Assembly (NCBI RefSeq): GCF_003122325.1
Contig: NZ_QFBC01000007.1
Location: 1 to 64,000, forward strand
DNA: 64,000 nucleotides
Direction of reading: 5' to 3'
Source of the DNA: Rhizobium album
GTDB lineage: Bacteria > Pseudomonadota > Alphaproteobacteria > Rhizobiales > Rhizobiaceae
Shown here: piece by piece, positions 54,330-63,029 of the stretch
Position numbering within the stretch: position 1 is the first letter of the stretch
Layout of the letters: the number at the start of each line of letters is the position of its first letter
The notes under the pieces: generated by a model
Told to the model about the DNA's origin: nothing
Seen by the model: the letters and a program-made list of their open reading frames with translations, nothing else
Databases searched by the model: none
Made by a program: the position numbers and the translations under genes

Positions 54330-54559
54330 GCCCGGTCGTGACCGAGACCTATGACCTCAAGGGGCTGAAATGCCCCTTGCCGGTTCTCAAGACGCGTCGG
54401 CGCCTCGCTCAGTTGAAACAGGGTGATGATCTTCTCGTCGAAACCACCGACCCGCTCGCGGTCATCGACATCACGCATTTCTGCAATCAGGACGGCCATG
54501 CGCTGCTGGAAACGGTGAAAACCGAAACCGGCCACCGTTTCCATATCCGCAAGGGCTGA
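54326..54559 (+). CDS. tusA: TusA-like sulfurtransferase
   Basis: The 77-residue protein has the TusA motif DLKGLKCPLPVLKTRRRLAQL with the sulfur-carrying Cys in CPLP, and ITHFCNQDGHALLE. TusA passes sulfur for tRNA 2-thiolation and other uses. Start GTG 54326 overlaps the upstream stop. Confidence 0.9.
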   Translation: MSPVVTETYDLKGLKCPLPVLKTRRRLAQLKQGDDLLVETTDPLAVIDITHFCNQDGHALLETVKTETGHRFHIRKG

Positions 54560-54579
54560 GCCATAAACGCGCCCGGGAT

Positions 54580-55761
54580 TTAAAACCGCATCCCAGGCAC
54601 CGCCAGCGGATTGTCCTCCAGCGCTGCCCGGTCGGGCCGGTCGATGCCCGCCTTGCCGGTGAAGGCGTCGAAAAGATCCCGGATGAATTCCTCGGCCAGA
54701 TCCTTGGTGATCAGCACCATGCGCGTGCGGCGATCCTGAGGGTCCGGCCAGGCGGCCAGGCGCGCCGGCGGATGGAAGACGCTCTGGACGCCATGCAGCA
54801 CCAGCGGCTTTTCCGGCCGGTCGCTCGTCGCCACGATCGCCTTCATCCGCAACAACCGTTCGCCATGCGCCGAGCGCAGCAGGTCGATGAACATCTCCAG
54901 CGCCATAGGATCGATCGGCCGGTCGTGGACGATCGAGAAGGAGCGGATGTTGTCACCATGTCGCGTGACGTCATGGTGGTGATGGCCGTGATCATGATGG
55001 TGCTCGTGATCGTGGTGTCCGTGACCATGATGATGATGGTGGTCGTGGCCATGCCCATGATCGTGGTGATGATGGTCTTCGCTGATCGACTCGTCGCGCA
55101 GCCAGCGGTCGACATCGGCAATCTTGCCGGAGACGTCATAAAGCCCGTTGATCAGGATCGCCGCCCTGCCGGCGTCGTCGCTGTCGCCGTCCATGATCGG
55201 CGCCCGCGGATTGAGCAGCCGCAACTGTTCCGTCAGCAAGGCGATGGCGGCCGCATCGGCCAGCGACGCCTTGGCGAGGATCAGCCGGTCGGCCACCGCC
55301 GCCTGCTTGCGCGCCTCGACATGGTTGTCCAGCGTCGACAGGCCGTTGACCGCATCGACGACGGTCACCACGCCATCCAGTTCGAAATCCTGGGCGATCA
55401 CCGGATTGCCCATCACCGACTGCATCACCGGCGCCGGGTCGGCGAGCCCGGTGGTTTCGATCACCACCCGCTTCAGCGGCTTGAGGCGGCCGGTCTGCAT
55501 GCCATCCATCAGCATCGCCAGCGTATCGACCAGCTCGCCGCGCACGGTGCAGCACAGGCAGCCGTCCGACAGTTCGATGATCGAATCGTCGGAGGATTCC
55601 ACCAGCAGGTGGTCGATGCCGACCTCGCCGAACTCGTTGATGATGACGGCAGTATCCGTCAGGGCCGGGTCCTTGAGGATCCGGTTCAGCAGCGTCGATT
55701 TACCCGCGCCGAGAAAACCGGTCAGGATCGACACCGCGATTTTTTCACGCACCTCGCTCAT
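54580..55761 (-). CDS. CobW-type GTPase with a long histidine-rich metal-binding loop
   Basis: The 393-residue protein has P-loop TGFLGAGKSTLLN (~14-26), the metal-binding GCLCCT (CxCC, residues 68-71), IETTGLADPAPV and a C-terminal CobW_C domain (IRSFSIVHDRPIDPMALEMFID). Between them, residues ~230-264 are almost only His, Asp and Gly. CobW/COG0523 proteins are metallochaperones, often for zinc; the His loop suggests Zn, Ni or Co storage. The G4 region reads LILAKASLAD, lacking the expected [N/T]KxD Asp. It is not in a cobalamin operon although cobST are nearby. No Zur box was identified by eye. Confidence 0.9.
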   Translation of the reverse strand: MSEVREKIAVSILTGFLGAGKSTLLNRILKDPALTDTAVIINEFGEVGIDHLLVESSDDSIIELSDGCLCCTVRGELVDTLAMLMDGMQTGRLKPLKRVVIETTGLADPAPVMQSVMGNPVIAQDFELDGVVTVVDAVNGLSTLDNHVEARKQAAVADRLILAKASLADAAAIALLTEQLRLLNPRAPIMDGDSDDAGRAAILINGLYDVSGKIADVDRWLRDESISEDHHHHDHGHGHDHHHHHGHGHHDHEHHHDHGHHHHDVTRHGDNIRSFSIVHDRPIDPMALEMFIDLLRSAHGERLLRMKAIVATSDRPEKPLVLHGVQSVFHPPARLAAWPDPQDRRTRMVLITKDLAEEFIRDLFDAFTGKAGIDRPDRAALEDNPLAVPGMRF

Positions 55762-55778
55762 GGCTTGTCCCTATCCGG

Positions 55779-56867
55779 TCAGAATGTCGGCCGCGGGATC
55801 GGGATCGGCACGTTGGCGATCTCGCCCTTGCCCGCCTTCACCGGCTGCGCATCGCTGCCGGGAATGAGGCCGGCAAACACGAAGTTCGGCTCGCGCGTCA
55901 TTTCGTGGATGTAGGGGGAATTCATCTTCATGCGTCCCGCCTCGTCGCGCCCTTCGCTGCGGATCTTGCCGGCCTTGGCGTTGCAGATCTCTTCGCTGAT
56001 GTCGGCCACCACGTCGCGGTCGGCGCCATAGGGCTGCAGTGTCCTCAAAGTAAGGTTGCCCTTCGAGGCCGTCGTCAGCGCCCGCTGCAGAAGGTCGGCG
56101 GAAACATCGGCGCGGGCGCCGAGACTTTCCGTGCCGAGCACGACCGAAACCACCGACCGGCCATTGCGTGTGGCCGAAGACACCTGGTTGAAACCGGACG
56201 CGCAGATGAAGCCGGTCTTCATGCCGTCGGCGCCGTCGAAGCGGCCGATCAGCAGGTTATAGTTCGGATAGTTCTTCTTGCCCGTGGTAAAGCCCTCGAT
56301 CGAGAAGAGGCCGGCATATTCCGGAAACTCGCGCTTGATCGCCACCGTCAGAACGGCAAGGTCGCGGGCCGTGGTATATTGCCCCTTGCCCGGCAGGCCG
56401 TTGGGATTGATGAAACGCGTCGAGGACATGCCGAGCTTGCGGGCATTCTGGTTCATGCGATCGACGAAGGCCTCCTGCGACCCGCCGACGCTTTCGGCGA
56501 TCGCCACGGCGACGTCGTTGGCCGATTTGATCAGCAGGATTTTCAAGGCGCTGTCGAGCGTCATCTGCTGGCCGGGCTTGTAATACATCTTGCTTGCCGG
56601 CTGGGCGGCGGCGCGCTTGCTCATCGTCACCAGGCTTTCCATCGTCATCTGGCCGGAGCGCACGGCCTCGAAGGCCGTATAGGCGGTCATCAGCTTGGTC
56701 AGGGAAGCGGGGTACCAGCGGCGGAAGGCATCCTCGTGATCCAGCACCCGGCCGGTCTCGACATCGACGACGATGCGCGGATTGGCGACGACGGGCTGCA
56801 CTGCCATCAGCAAGGCGGCGGATGCCGCAAGAATGGCGGCAGGCAAACGAACGGTGGTCGTGGTCAC
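55779..56867 (-). CDS. D-alanyl-D-alanine carboxypeptidase (penicillin-binding protein, S11)
   Basis: The 362-residue protein has a signal peptide (ILAASAALLMAVQPVVA) and the serine-peptidase S11 motifs: SLTK (nucleophile Ser), SAN (KSANDVAVAIAESVGG) and KTG (ADGMKTGFICASG). It trims pentapeptides in peptidoglycan. GTG 56867 follows GAGGA by 7 bases; a GTG at 56903 is less likely. The C-terminal domain is followed by a Pro-rich tail (NVPIPIPRPTF). Confidence 0.92.
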   Translation of the reverse strand: MTTTTVRLPAAILAASAALLMAVQPVVANPRIVVDVETGRVLDHEDAFRRWYPASLTKLMTAYTAFEAVRSGQMTMESLVTMSKRAAAQPASKMYYKPGQQMTLDSALKILLIKSANDVAVAIAESVGGSQEAFVDRMNQNARKLGMSSTRFINPNGLPGKGQYTTARDLAVLTVAIKREFPEYAGLFSIEGFTTGKKNYPNYNLLIGRFDGADGMKTGFICASGFNQVSSATRNGRSVVSVVLGTESLGARADVSADLLQRALTTASKGNLTLRTLQPYGADRDVVADISEEICNAKAGKIRSEGRDEAGRMKMNSPYIHEMTREPNFVFAGLIPGSDAQPVKAGKGEIANVPIPIPRPTF

Positions 56868-57027
56868 GGCAAATCCTCGAATTGTCCGGAATGATCTCGT
56901 CACTGCCGGTTATTTACCTTATATGGCTAAGCAATGGCAAAGGTCATTGATTACGTCAATTATCAGGCTCACATTGCATGCCGGCCTCGCCCGCACCTTA
57001 CGCATTCGCAGTCACAGGAACAGCATC

Positions 57028-58191
57028 ATGCCCATTTTGAACCGTGCCGCAGACCTCCAGGACGAAGTGACGGAATGGCGGCGCACCATCCACACCCGGC
57101 CGGAGCTGATGTTCGACGTCGAGAATACCGCAGCTTTCGTCGCGGAAAAACTCAAGGAATTCGGTGTTGACGAGATCGTGACCGGCATCGGCCGTACCGG
57201 CGTCGTCGGCCTGATCCGCGGTCGCGGCGACAGCACGCGTGCCATCGGCCTGCGCGCCGACATGGACGCCCTGCCGCTGACGGAGATTTCCGGCAAGCCC
57301 TGGGCCTCGACGACGCCGGGCAAGATGCATGCCTGCGGCCATGACGGCCACACCGCCATGCTGCTCGGTGCGGCGAAGTACCTTTCCGAATCACGCAACT
57401 TCACCGGCAATGTCGCCGTGATCTTCCAGCCTGCCGAAGAAGGCGGCGGCGGCGGCCGGCTGATGGTCGAGGACGGCATGATGGAACGCTTCGGCATCGA
57501 GGAAGTCTACGGCATGCACAACATGCCCGGCCTGCCGGTCGGCGCCTTCGCCATCCGCAGGGGGCCGATCATGGCGGCCACGGACGAATTCACCATCACC
57601 GTCAAGGGCCGCGGCGGCCACGCCGCCCAGCCGCATGGCACCATCGATCCGATCGTCGTCGGCGCACAGATCGTCACCAACCTGCAGCAGATCGTTTCGC
57701 GCACCGTCAACCCGCTGCGGTCGATGGTCGTATCGGTGACGAAATTCAACGCCGGCTTCGCCTACAACGTCATCCCCAACGATGCGACCATCTGCGGCAC
57801 GGTGCGCACGCTGACACCGGAAGACCGCGAACTGGCCGAGCGCCGCATCGGCGAGATCGTCGCCGGCATTTCCGCCGCGCACGGCGCCGAAGGATCGGTC
57901 GCCTATCACCGCAACTACCCCGTTACTTTCAATCATGCCCGCGAGACCGACTATGCGGCCGACAGCGCCCGCGCCATCGGCGGCGACGACAATGTCAACG
58001 TCGATGTCGACCCGATGATGGGCGGCGAGGATTTTTCCTACATGCTGAATGCCCGGCCGGGCGCCTTCATCTTCATCGGCAACGGCGACAGCGCCGGCCT
58101 GCACAACCCCGCCTATGATTTCAACGACGAGGCGATCGCCCACGGCATATCCTACTGGGTCAAGCTCGCCGAACAGCGCCTGGCAGCCTGA
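57028..58191 (+). CDS. M20 family amidohydrolase (hippurate hydrolase-like)
   Basis: The 387-residue metallopeptidase has the M20D/amidohydrolase motifs: GLRADMDALPLTE, KMHACGHDGHTAMLLGAA (metal ligands), FQPAEEGGGGGRLMVEDG, MHNMPGLPVGAFAIRRGPIMAATDEF and DPMMGGEDFSYML. Related enzymes cut N-acyl amino acids such as hippurate or IAA conjugates; the substrate is unknown. ATG 57028 follows AGGAACA. Divergent from the carboxypeptidase gene. Confidence 0.93.
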   Translation: MPILNRAADLQDEVTEWRRTIHTRPELMFDVENTAAFVAEKLKEFGVDEIVTGIGRTGVVGLIRGRGDSTRAIGLRADMDALPLTEISGKPWASTTPGKMHACGHDGHTAMLLGAAKYLSESRNFTGNVAVIFQPAEEGGGGGRLMVEDGMMERFGIEEVYGMHNMPGLPVGAFAIRRGPIMAATDEFTITVKGRGGHAAQPHGTIDPIVVGAQIVTNLQQIVSRTVNPLRSMVVSVTKFNAGFAYNVIPNDATICGTVRTLTPEDRELAERRIGEIVAGISAAHGAEGSVAYHRNYPVTFNHARETDYAADSARAIGGDDNVNVDVDPMMGGEDFSYMLNARPGAFIFIGNGDSAGLHNPAYDFNDEAIAHGISYWVKLAEQRLAA

Positions 58192-58273
58192 CCGGCAGCC
58201 AGAAACACCTCGACCCGGATGCAGGGAACATCCGGGCCGAGGGTGGGAGGTCTGTGAGATCGTCTGCCGTAGA

Positions 58274-58474
58274 TCAGTGGCAGACGCGGATCTTCTTGAT
58301 GTAGACGTTGCCGTAATAGTCGTAGGTGCGGATCTTCTTGATGAAGCAGCTCGGACGGTAGTCGTAGCTGTCGTAGGACTGGTAGCCACCGTAGTAGCCG
58401 CCGGCGAAGGACGGTGCGGCAAACGAAATGACGAGGGTGGCGGCAGTGGCGGCGGCGAGAAGGAAGTTGCGCAT
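58274..58474 (-). CDS. Small secreted Tyr/Gly-rich protein
   Basis: The 66-residue protein has a signal peptide (MRNFLLAAATAATLVISFAAPSFA) and a mature part of about 42 residues rich in Gly, Tyr, Ser and basic residues (GGYYGGYQSYDSYDYRPSCFIKKIRTYDYYG), with two Cys that may pair. AGGAG lies upstream. Similar tiny secreted proteins are common in Rhizobiales; function unknown. Confidence 0.75.
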   Translation of the reverse strand: MRNFLLAAATAATLVISFAAPSFAGGYYGGYQSYDSYDYRPSCFIKKIRTYDYYGNVYIKKIRVCH

Positions 58475-58697
58475 GGTCGGCTCCTATTGTTCGGGTTGTT
58501 GCTTCGGTGGATCGGTTTGTCTGTCTGTGTGGATGTGTTCGTCTCATCCAGTGACCCGACTATGCCACCACGCCCCGCGCCTGGCTGTTCCGCCCGGAAC
58601 AGGGCTCTTTCTCCCGGGTTTTCCGGGTTGCGCAAAAGCGTTTGCGGATCAGCGCCATTTCTGATTAAAGGGGTCCGGAAGAGAACGTCGTTCTCAT

Positions 58698-58989
58698 GTC
58701 CACGTAGCTCAGCAGGATAGAGCACAGGATTCCTAAAATTGGGCGTTATGGCGGGAAACTCCATAACGGATCTGCTCAAAGTCGGGGAACGCTTGCCGGA
58801 ACGGCATGCCAATCCCGAGCCAAGCGCCGGAGATGATCCGGTGAAGGTGTAGAGACTGGACGGGCAGCACCTAAAGACTTCGGTCCATGGTGAAGGGACA
58901 GTCCAGACCACGAACGTCTTCGGACGGCGGCGAAAGTCGAAGTGGTATGAATCCTGGGGTCGGAGGTTCGAATCCTCTCGTGGACGCCA
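58698..58989 (+). tRNA. tRNA-Arg(CCU), interrupted by a group I intron
   Basis: Exon 1 (58698-58734) and exon 2 (58950-58989) join to a 77-base tRNA with acceptor stem GTCCACG/CGTGGAC, anticodon stem CAGGA/TCCTG, loop TTCCTAA (anticodon CCU), T-loop GGTTCGAATCC and encoded CCA. The intron sits between anticodon base 36 and base 37. It decodes AGG, a rare Arg codon in this GC-rich genome. Confidence 0.95.
58735..58949 (+). ncRNA. Self-splicing group I intron (Azoarcus/Agrobacterium tRNA type, IC3-like)
   Basis: The 215-base insert follows a U and ends with G, as group I splice sites require. Guide sequence GGG (58741-58743) can pair with exon CCU. Hairpin GTTATGG/CCATAAC (58745-58767, GAAA loop) fits P2. 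Core segments GAAGGTGTAGAGACT (58843-58857) and ACAGTCCAGA (58898-58907) match P7-region sequences remembered from the Azoarcus tRNA-Ile intron. UUCG hairpins at 58876-58885 and 58916-58925 fit P8/P9 positions. No ORF or homing endonuclease. Confidence 0.93.
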
Positions 58990-59391
58990 CTTTATTTTTT
59001 TGTCATTGATTTTATTTGTTTTTAAATTTTCCCCATCGGGAATGGGAGCTTGCGCGATTTGCTCTGCCACCGTGCGGCTGGATTTCAATCCGAGGTGGCT
59101 GGGATCACCTGTCGCGAGCATAAATTTCTGCCGACGGGGGTGGATATCCCTCCGGATCGCACATTCAATCCCGCAAACAGCCCGCAAGCCGGCATTTCAA
59201 AGAAAAAATTTTCGTGCATCGGGCCGTTTTCGGCCCGATCACCGGAAAATTTAAGATTTTGTTAAAATGCAATTTCTTTTATCGGTTGCATTGCATTTAT
59301 AACGCTCTTTATGGGTGACAAATGCCTTGAATTGAGTATCAATTACAAGGCTTGAGTTGTTCAAGGTTGCAAGTAAGTGTTGGAGTTCACC
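58990..59391 (+). other. Noncoding leader of the polysaccharide operon
   Basis: No convincing gene. It holds a perfect hairpin ATCGGGCCG-TTTT-CGGCCCGAT (59218-59239) and an inverted repeat AAATGCAA (59265-59272)/TTGCATTT (59291-59298) in AT-rich DNA about 95-125 bases before the sugar transferase start. The tRNA 3' end is followed by a short T-run (TTTATTTTTTTG, 58991-59002) that may help end the tRNA transcript. Confidence 0.5.
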
Positions 59392-60117
59392 ATGCGATCG
59401 GCGGGTCACGCTTATCCTGTTTTTCGGTATGTTTATGCCGGCAGGCGAGAGAAAAACGCAGCCCTCGGCAGACATCGTTTGCCCGGGAAAACTGTTATTC
59501 GTACCGGAACCGGTGCATATCCGATCGTTAAACGCGCAATCGATTTTACTTTTTCGCTTTTTTTTCTTTTTCTTCTTTTCCCGTTTCTGCTTTTCATCGC
59601 TCTTCTGGTCCGCCTTGAGAGCCCAGGCCCCGCCCTGTTTTTCCAGAGGCGTTGGGGACGGGGCGGCACGATCTTCCGGGTCATAAAGTTTCGCTCGATG
59701 CGTGCAGAAGCCTGCGACGACGGGGCGACGATCCAGGCCGTGGACGGCGATCCGAGGATGACACGGATCGGTGCCTTTTTACGTCGGACGAACATCGACG
59801 AACTTCCGCAACTCTTCAATATTCTCAGAGGCGAGATGTCTTTCGTCGGGCCGCGATGCCATCCCGTCGGCATGCTGGCGGCCAATCGGCCTTATGAAGA
59901 GATCGTACCCGATTATCACGCCCGCCATACGGTGCGGCCGGGCCTGACGGGGCTGGCGCAGATGCGCGGCTGGCGTGGACCAGCCACCAGGCGCGACAAG
60001 GCGCGGGCACGCATAGCCTGCGATCTGCATTACATCAGGAACATGTGCTTCTGGCTCGATGCCAGGATCATGCTGGCGACGATCCGCAGCGAATTGAGCT
60101 GCAGCCGCGGCTTTTAG
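59392..60117 (+). CDS. Priming sugar transferase (ExoY/WcaJ-like) for surface polysaccharide
   Basis: The 241-residue protein has one hydrophobic membrane segment (SLFFLFLLFPFLLFIALLV) and the bacterial sugar transferase core: VRLESPGPALFFQRRWGRGG, FRVIKFRSMR, FLRRTNIDELPQLFNILRGEMSFVGPR, VRPGLTGLAQMRGWRG. It attaches the first sugar phosphate to undecaprenyl phosphate. It lacks the N-terminal four-helix domain of WcaJ, so it is of the short, monotopic type. ATG 59392 follows GGAG. Confidence 0.92.
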   Translation: MRSAGHAYPVFRYVYAGRREKNAALGRHRLPGKTVIRTGTGAYPIVKRAIDFTFSLFFLFLLFPFLLFIALLVRLESPGPALFFQRRWGRGGTIFRVIKFRSMRAEACDDGATIQAVDGDPRMTRIGAFLRRTNIDELPQLFNILRGEMSFVGPRCHPVGMLAANRPYEEIVPDYHARHTVRPGLTGLAQMRGWRGPATRRDKARARIACDLHYIRNMCFWLDARIMLATIRSELSCSRGF

Positions 60118-60158
60118 CAACGCAGACAAAGCGAACGCAAACAGCATCTGGTGACAAC

Positions 60159-61109
60159 ATGGCGAGAATTCTGGTAACCGGAGGCGCGGGCTTTCTGGGC
60201 GCGGCTCTCTGCGAAAAATTGCTGCGCCGCGGCGATAGCGTCGTCTGCCTCGATAATTTCTGGACCGGCAGGCCGGACAATCTCCGCAGGCTCGCCACGC
60301 ATCCGCGCTTTGTTTTTTACGAACGCGACGTCTGTCGTCCCTTCGATATCGATGTAGACGAAATCTTCAATCTCGCCAGCCCCGCTTCGCCGCGGCACTA
60401 TCAGGCGGATCCGGTCAACACGCTGAAAACCAATGTGCTCGGCGTTCTCAACATGCTCGAACTCGCCCGCCGCACCGGCGCGAAATTCCTGCAGGCCTCG
60501 ACTTCGGAGGTTTACGGCAATCCGCACATCCATCCGCAGGCCGAACATTATTGCGGCAATGTCAGCCCCGTTGGCATCCGGGCCTGTTATGACGAGGGCA
60601 AACGCGCGGCGGAAACCGCAATATACGATTATCGTCGCCAATATGGCCTCAATGTCCGGGTGGCGAGGATCTTCAATACCTACGGGCCGGGCATGGATGT
60701 CGCAGATGGCCGCGTCGTTGCCAATTTCATCGTTCAGGCCTTGCGCGGCGGCGACATCACCATCTATGGCGACGGCCGGCAGACACGTTCCTTCTGCTAC
60801 CGCGACGACCTGCTGGAGGGTCTTATGTGCCTGATGGACGCGCCGGATGACGTGACGTTTCCGGTCAACATCGGCAACCCGCAGGAATTCACCGTCCGGC
60901 AGCTGGCGGATCTGGTGCTGGAGGCGACCGGCTCTCGCTCGAACATGATCCATATGCCGCTGCCGAGCGACGATCCGTTGCAGCGCTGCCCCGATATCAC
61001 GCTTGCCCGCACACGGCTGAACTGGGTGCCCCGCATCGCTTTGCGCGAAGGCCTGCGCCGAACCATCGGGTATTTGGAGGAACAGTTGAAGCCGGCGGCA
61101 GCGGCATGA
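60159..61109 (+). CDS. NAD-dependent epimerase/dehydratase, UDP-glucuronate decarboxylase-like
   Basis: The 316-residue extended SDR has ILVTGGAGFLGAALCEKLL, DEIFNLASPASPRHYQADPVNTLKTNVLG, STSEVYGNPHIHPQ and ACYDEGKRAAETAIYDYRRQYG with Tyr-xxx-Lys. Then RIFNTYGPGMDVADGRVVANFI and IYGDGRQTRSFCYRDDLLEGL. The SPASPRHYQ and DEGKRAAE blocks are diagnostic of UDP-xylose synthases, which convert UDP-glucuronate into UDP-xylose. ATG 60159. Confidence 0.88.
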   Translation: MARILVTGGAGFLGAALCEKLLRRGDSVVCLDNFWTGRPDNLRRLATHPRFVFYERDVCRPFDIDVDEIFNLASPASPRHYQADPVNTLKTNVLGVLNMLELARRTGAKFLQASTSEVYGNPHIHPQAEHYCGNVSPVGIRACYDEGKRAAETAIYDYRRQYGLNVRVARIFNTYGPGMDVADGRVVANFIVQALRGGDITIYGDGRQTRSFCYRDDLLEGLMCLMDAPDDVTFPVNIGNPQEFTVRQLADLVLEATGSRSNMIHMPLPSDDPLQRCPDITLARTRLNWVPRIALREGLRRTIGYLEEQLKPAAAA

Positions 61110-61149
61110 TTTTCCCAAACCAACGGGGCGAGCCTTGGGGGCAGATGTC

Positions 61150-62223
61150 ATGAGTGTCGCGCTTGTCAGCGGCGCCGGCGGTCTCGTCGGATCGGAAATG
61201 GCGGAGTTCCTGGTCGCGCAGGGTATGGACGTGGTCGGCATAGACAATGACATGCGCGCCCATTTTTTCGGAGACGAAGCCTCCACCCGCTGGCGCATCG
61301 CGGAGATCGGCCAACGCCATCGACGGTTCCGGCATGAAACGATCGACATGCGCGATGCCGAGAGGCTGCAGCGGCTTTGTGCATCGCTGGGCAACAATCT
61401 TGGCGTCGTCGTGCATGCCGCCGCCCAGCCCTCGCACGATTGGGCCGCCCGCGAACCTTTCACCGATTTCGGCATCAATGCGGTCGGCACCCTGAACCTG
61501 CTGGAAGCGGTTCGCCGCCACGCGCCAAAAGCCGCCTTCGTGTTTCTGTCCACCAACAAGGTTTATGGCGACCGGCCCAACCAGCTACCGCTTGAGGAGA
61601 AAGAAACGCGCTGGGACATCCGTAGCGACCATGCGTTTTTCGCCCGCGGCATCGATGAAAGCATGAGCATCGACCAATGCACCCACAGCCTGTTCGGCGC
61701 CTCGAAACTGTCCGCCGACATCCTCGTGCAGGAATATGGGCGCTATTTCGGCATGAACACGGTATGTTTCCGCGGCGGTTGCCTGACGGGCGGCGGGCAT
61801 TCCGGCTCGGAGCAGCATGGTTTTCTCGCCTATCTGATGAAATGTGCCGCGACGGGTAGCCCCTACCGGATCTTCGGCCACAAGGGAAAGCAGGTGCGCG
61901 ACAACCTGCATGCGCGCGACCTGATCAAGGCGCTCTGGTGTTTCGTATCCGCTCCCAAACCCGGCCGCGTCTACAATATCGGCGGCGGCCGGCGGGCCAG
62001 TTGTTCGGTCGTGGAAGCGATTGCGCTCTGCGAGCAGATCACCGGCCGGCCGCTGAAAGCCTCCTACGAGGCTGAAAACCGGATCGGCGATCATATCTGG
62101 TGGATCAGCGACATCTCGGCTTTCTGCCGTGACTATCCCGATTTTCATTCCGATTACGACCTGGCCGCCATGCTGCGGGACATCTACGAGACCGGCCTGC
62201 CGCGCTGGACGAGGCAGGCATGA
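61150..62223 (+). CDS. NAD-dependent epimerase, CDP-paratose 2-epimerase-like
   Basis: The 357-residue extended SDR has [75 protein letters not shown] and [24 protein letters not shown]. The [22 protein letters not shown] and [19 protein letters not shown] blocks are typical of CDP-paratose/CDP-tyvelose 2-epimerase-like enzymes. The catalytic Tyr position reads LFGASK instead of YxxxK, so the mechanism deserves checking. ATG 61150 lies 8 bases after GGGGG. Confidence 0.82.
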   Translation: MSVALVSGAGGLVGSEMAEFLVAQGMDVVGIDNDMRAHFFGDEASTRWRIAEIGQRHRRFRHETIDMRDAERLQRLCASLGNNLGVVVHAAAQPSHDWAAREPFTDFGINAVGTLNLLEAVRRHAPKAAFVFLSTNKVYGDRPNQLPLEEKETRWDIRSDHAFFARGIDESMSIDQCTHSLFGASKLSADILVQEYGRYFGMNTVCFRGGCLTGGGHSGSEQHGFLAYLMKCAATGSPYRIFGHKGKQVRDNLHARDLIKALWCFVSAPKPGRVYNIGGGRRASCSVVEAIALCEQITGRPLKASYEAENRIGDHIWWISDISAFCRDYPDFHSDYDLAAMLRDIYETGLPRWTRQA

Positions 62224-63026
62224 TCGATCGCGGCAGGAAAAGCATTCTCGGCATCGGGATCAGCGTCATCGATTATGAGGGCGTGGTCACCGCCGTGATC
62301 GATGCGGCGCGGCGCCGCAGGCCACTCGGCGTTTCGGCGCTTGCCGTGCACGGCGTCATGACCGGCGCCCTCGATCCGGAGCAGAAATACCGGCTGAACG
62401 CCCTCGACATCCTCACGCCCGACGGCCAACCGGTGCGCTGGGCCCTGCGCCTGCTGCACGGGCACCGATTGCCGGATCGCGTTTACGGCCCGGAACTGGC
62501 GGCGCGCCTGTGCGCCGCTGCCGAACGGGAGGGACTGTCGGTCTACCTCTACGGCAGCCGGCAGTCGGTTGTGGATGCCTGGGCAGCGAATCTGCGGCGG
62601 GTACATCCCGACCTGCGCATCGCCGGCATCGCGCCGTCGAAATTCCGCGCGCTGACGGCGGAGGAAAACATCCGCATGGTGGAGCGGATCAGGGCATCGG
62701 GCGCCGATATGATTCTTGTCGGCCTCGGCTGTCCACGGCAGGAGGTCTATGTCTTCGAAAACCGGCAAGCGCTTGCCATGCCCTTGATCGCTGTCGGTGC
62801 CGCCTTCGATTTCCACGCCGGCCTGCTGCCGCAGGCGCCGAAATGGATGCAGGATCGCGGCCTGGAATGGGTCTTCCGGCTGTGGCAGGAGCCACGACGC
62901 CTGTGGCGGCGCTATCTTTATCTCAATCCACTCTATCTGTGGTTCGTGGCGCGACAGGGACTGGGCCTCGACAAGGCACGGCATGGAAACGCCAGGCAAC
63001 CGGCTGCCGCGAAACGGTTCGGCTAG
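62220..63026 (+). CDS. WecG/TagA/CpsF family glycosyltransferase (GT26)
   Basis: The 268-residue protein has [57 protein letters not shown] and [22 protein letters not shown]...[32 protein letters not shown], all GT26 hallmarks. GT26 enzymes add a second sugar to a lipid-linked first sugar. ATG 62220 overlaps the upstream stop (ATGA). Confidence 0.93.
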   Translation: MIDRGRKSILGIGISVIDYEGVVTAVIDAARRRRPLGVSALAVHGVMTGALDPEQKYRLNALDILTPDGQPVRWALRLLHGHRLPDRVYGPELAARLCAAAEREGLSVYLYGSRQSVVDAWAANLRRVHPDLRIAGIAPSKFRALTAEENIRMVERIRASGADMILVGLGCPRQEVYVFENRQALAMPLIAVGAAFDFHAGLLPQAPKWMQDRGLEWVFRLWQEPRRLWRRYLYLNPLYLWFVARQGLGLDKARHGNARQPAAAKRFG

Positions 63027-63029
63027 GCG

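Noticed and set aside
54950-55075. Possible CRISPR or DNA repeat in the CATGATGGTG-rich stretch
   Set aside because: It is the coding DNA for the His-rich loop of the CobW protein.
59000-59254. 84-codon frame after the tRNA-Arg
   Set aside because: No ribosome-binding site, no recognisable domain, and it contains the perfect hairpin; probably noncoding.
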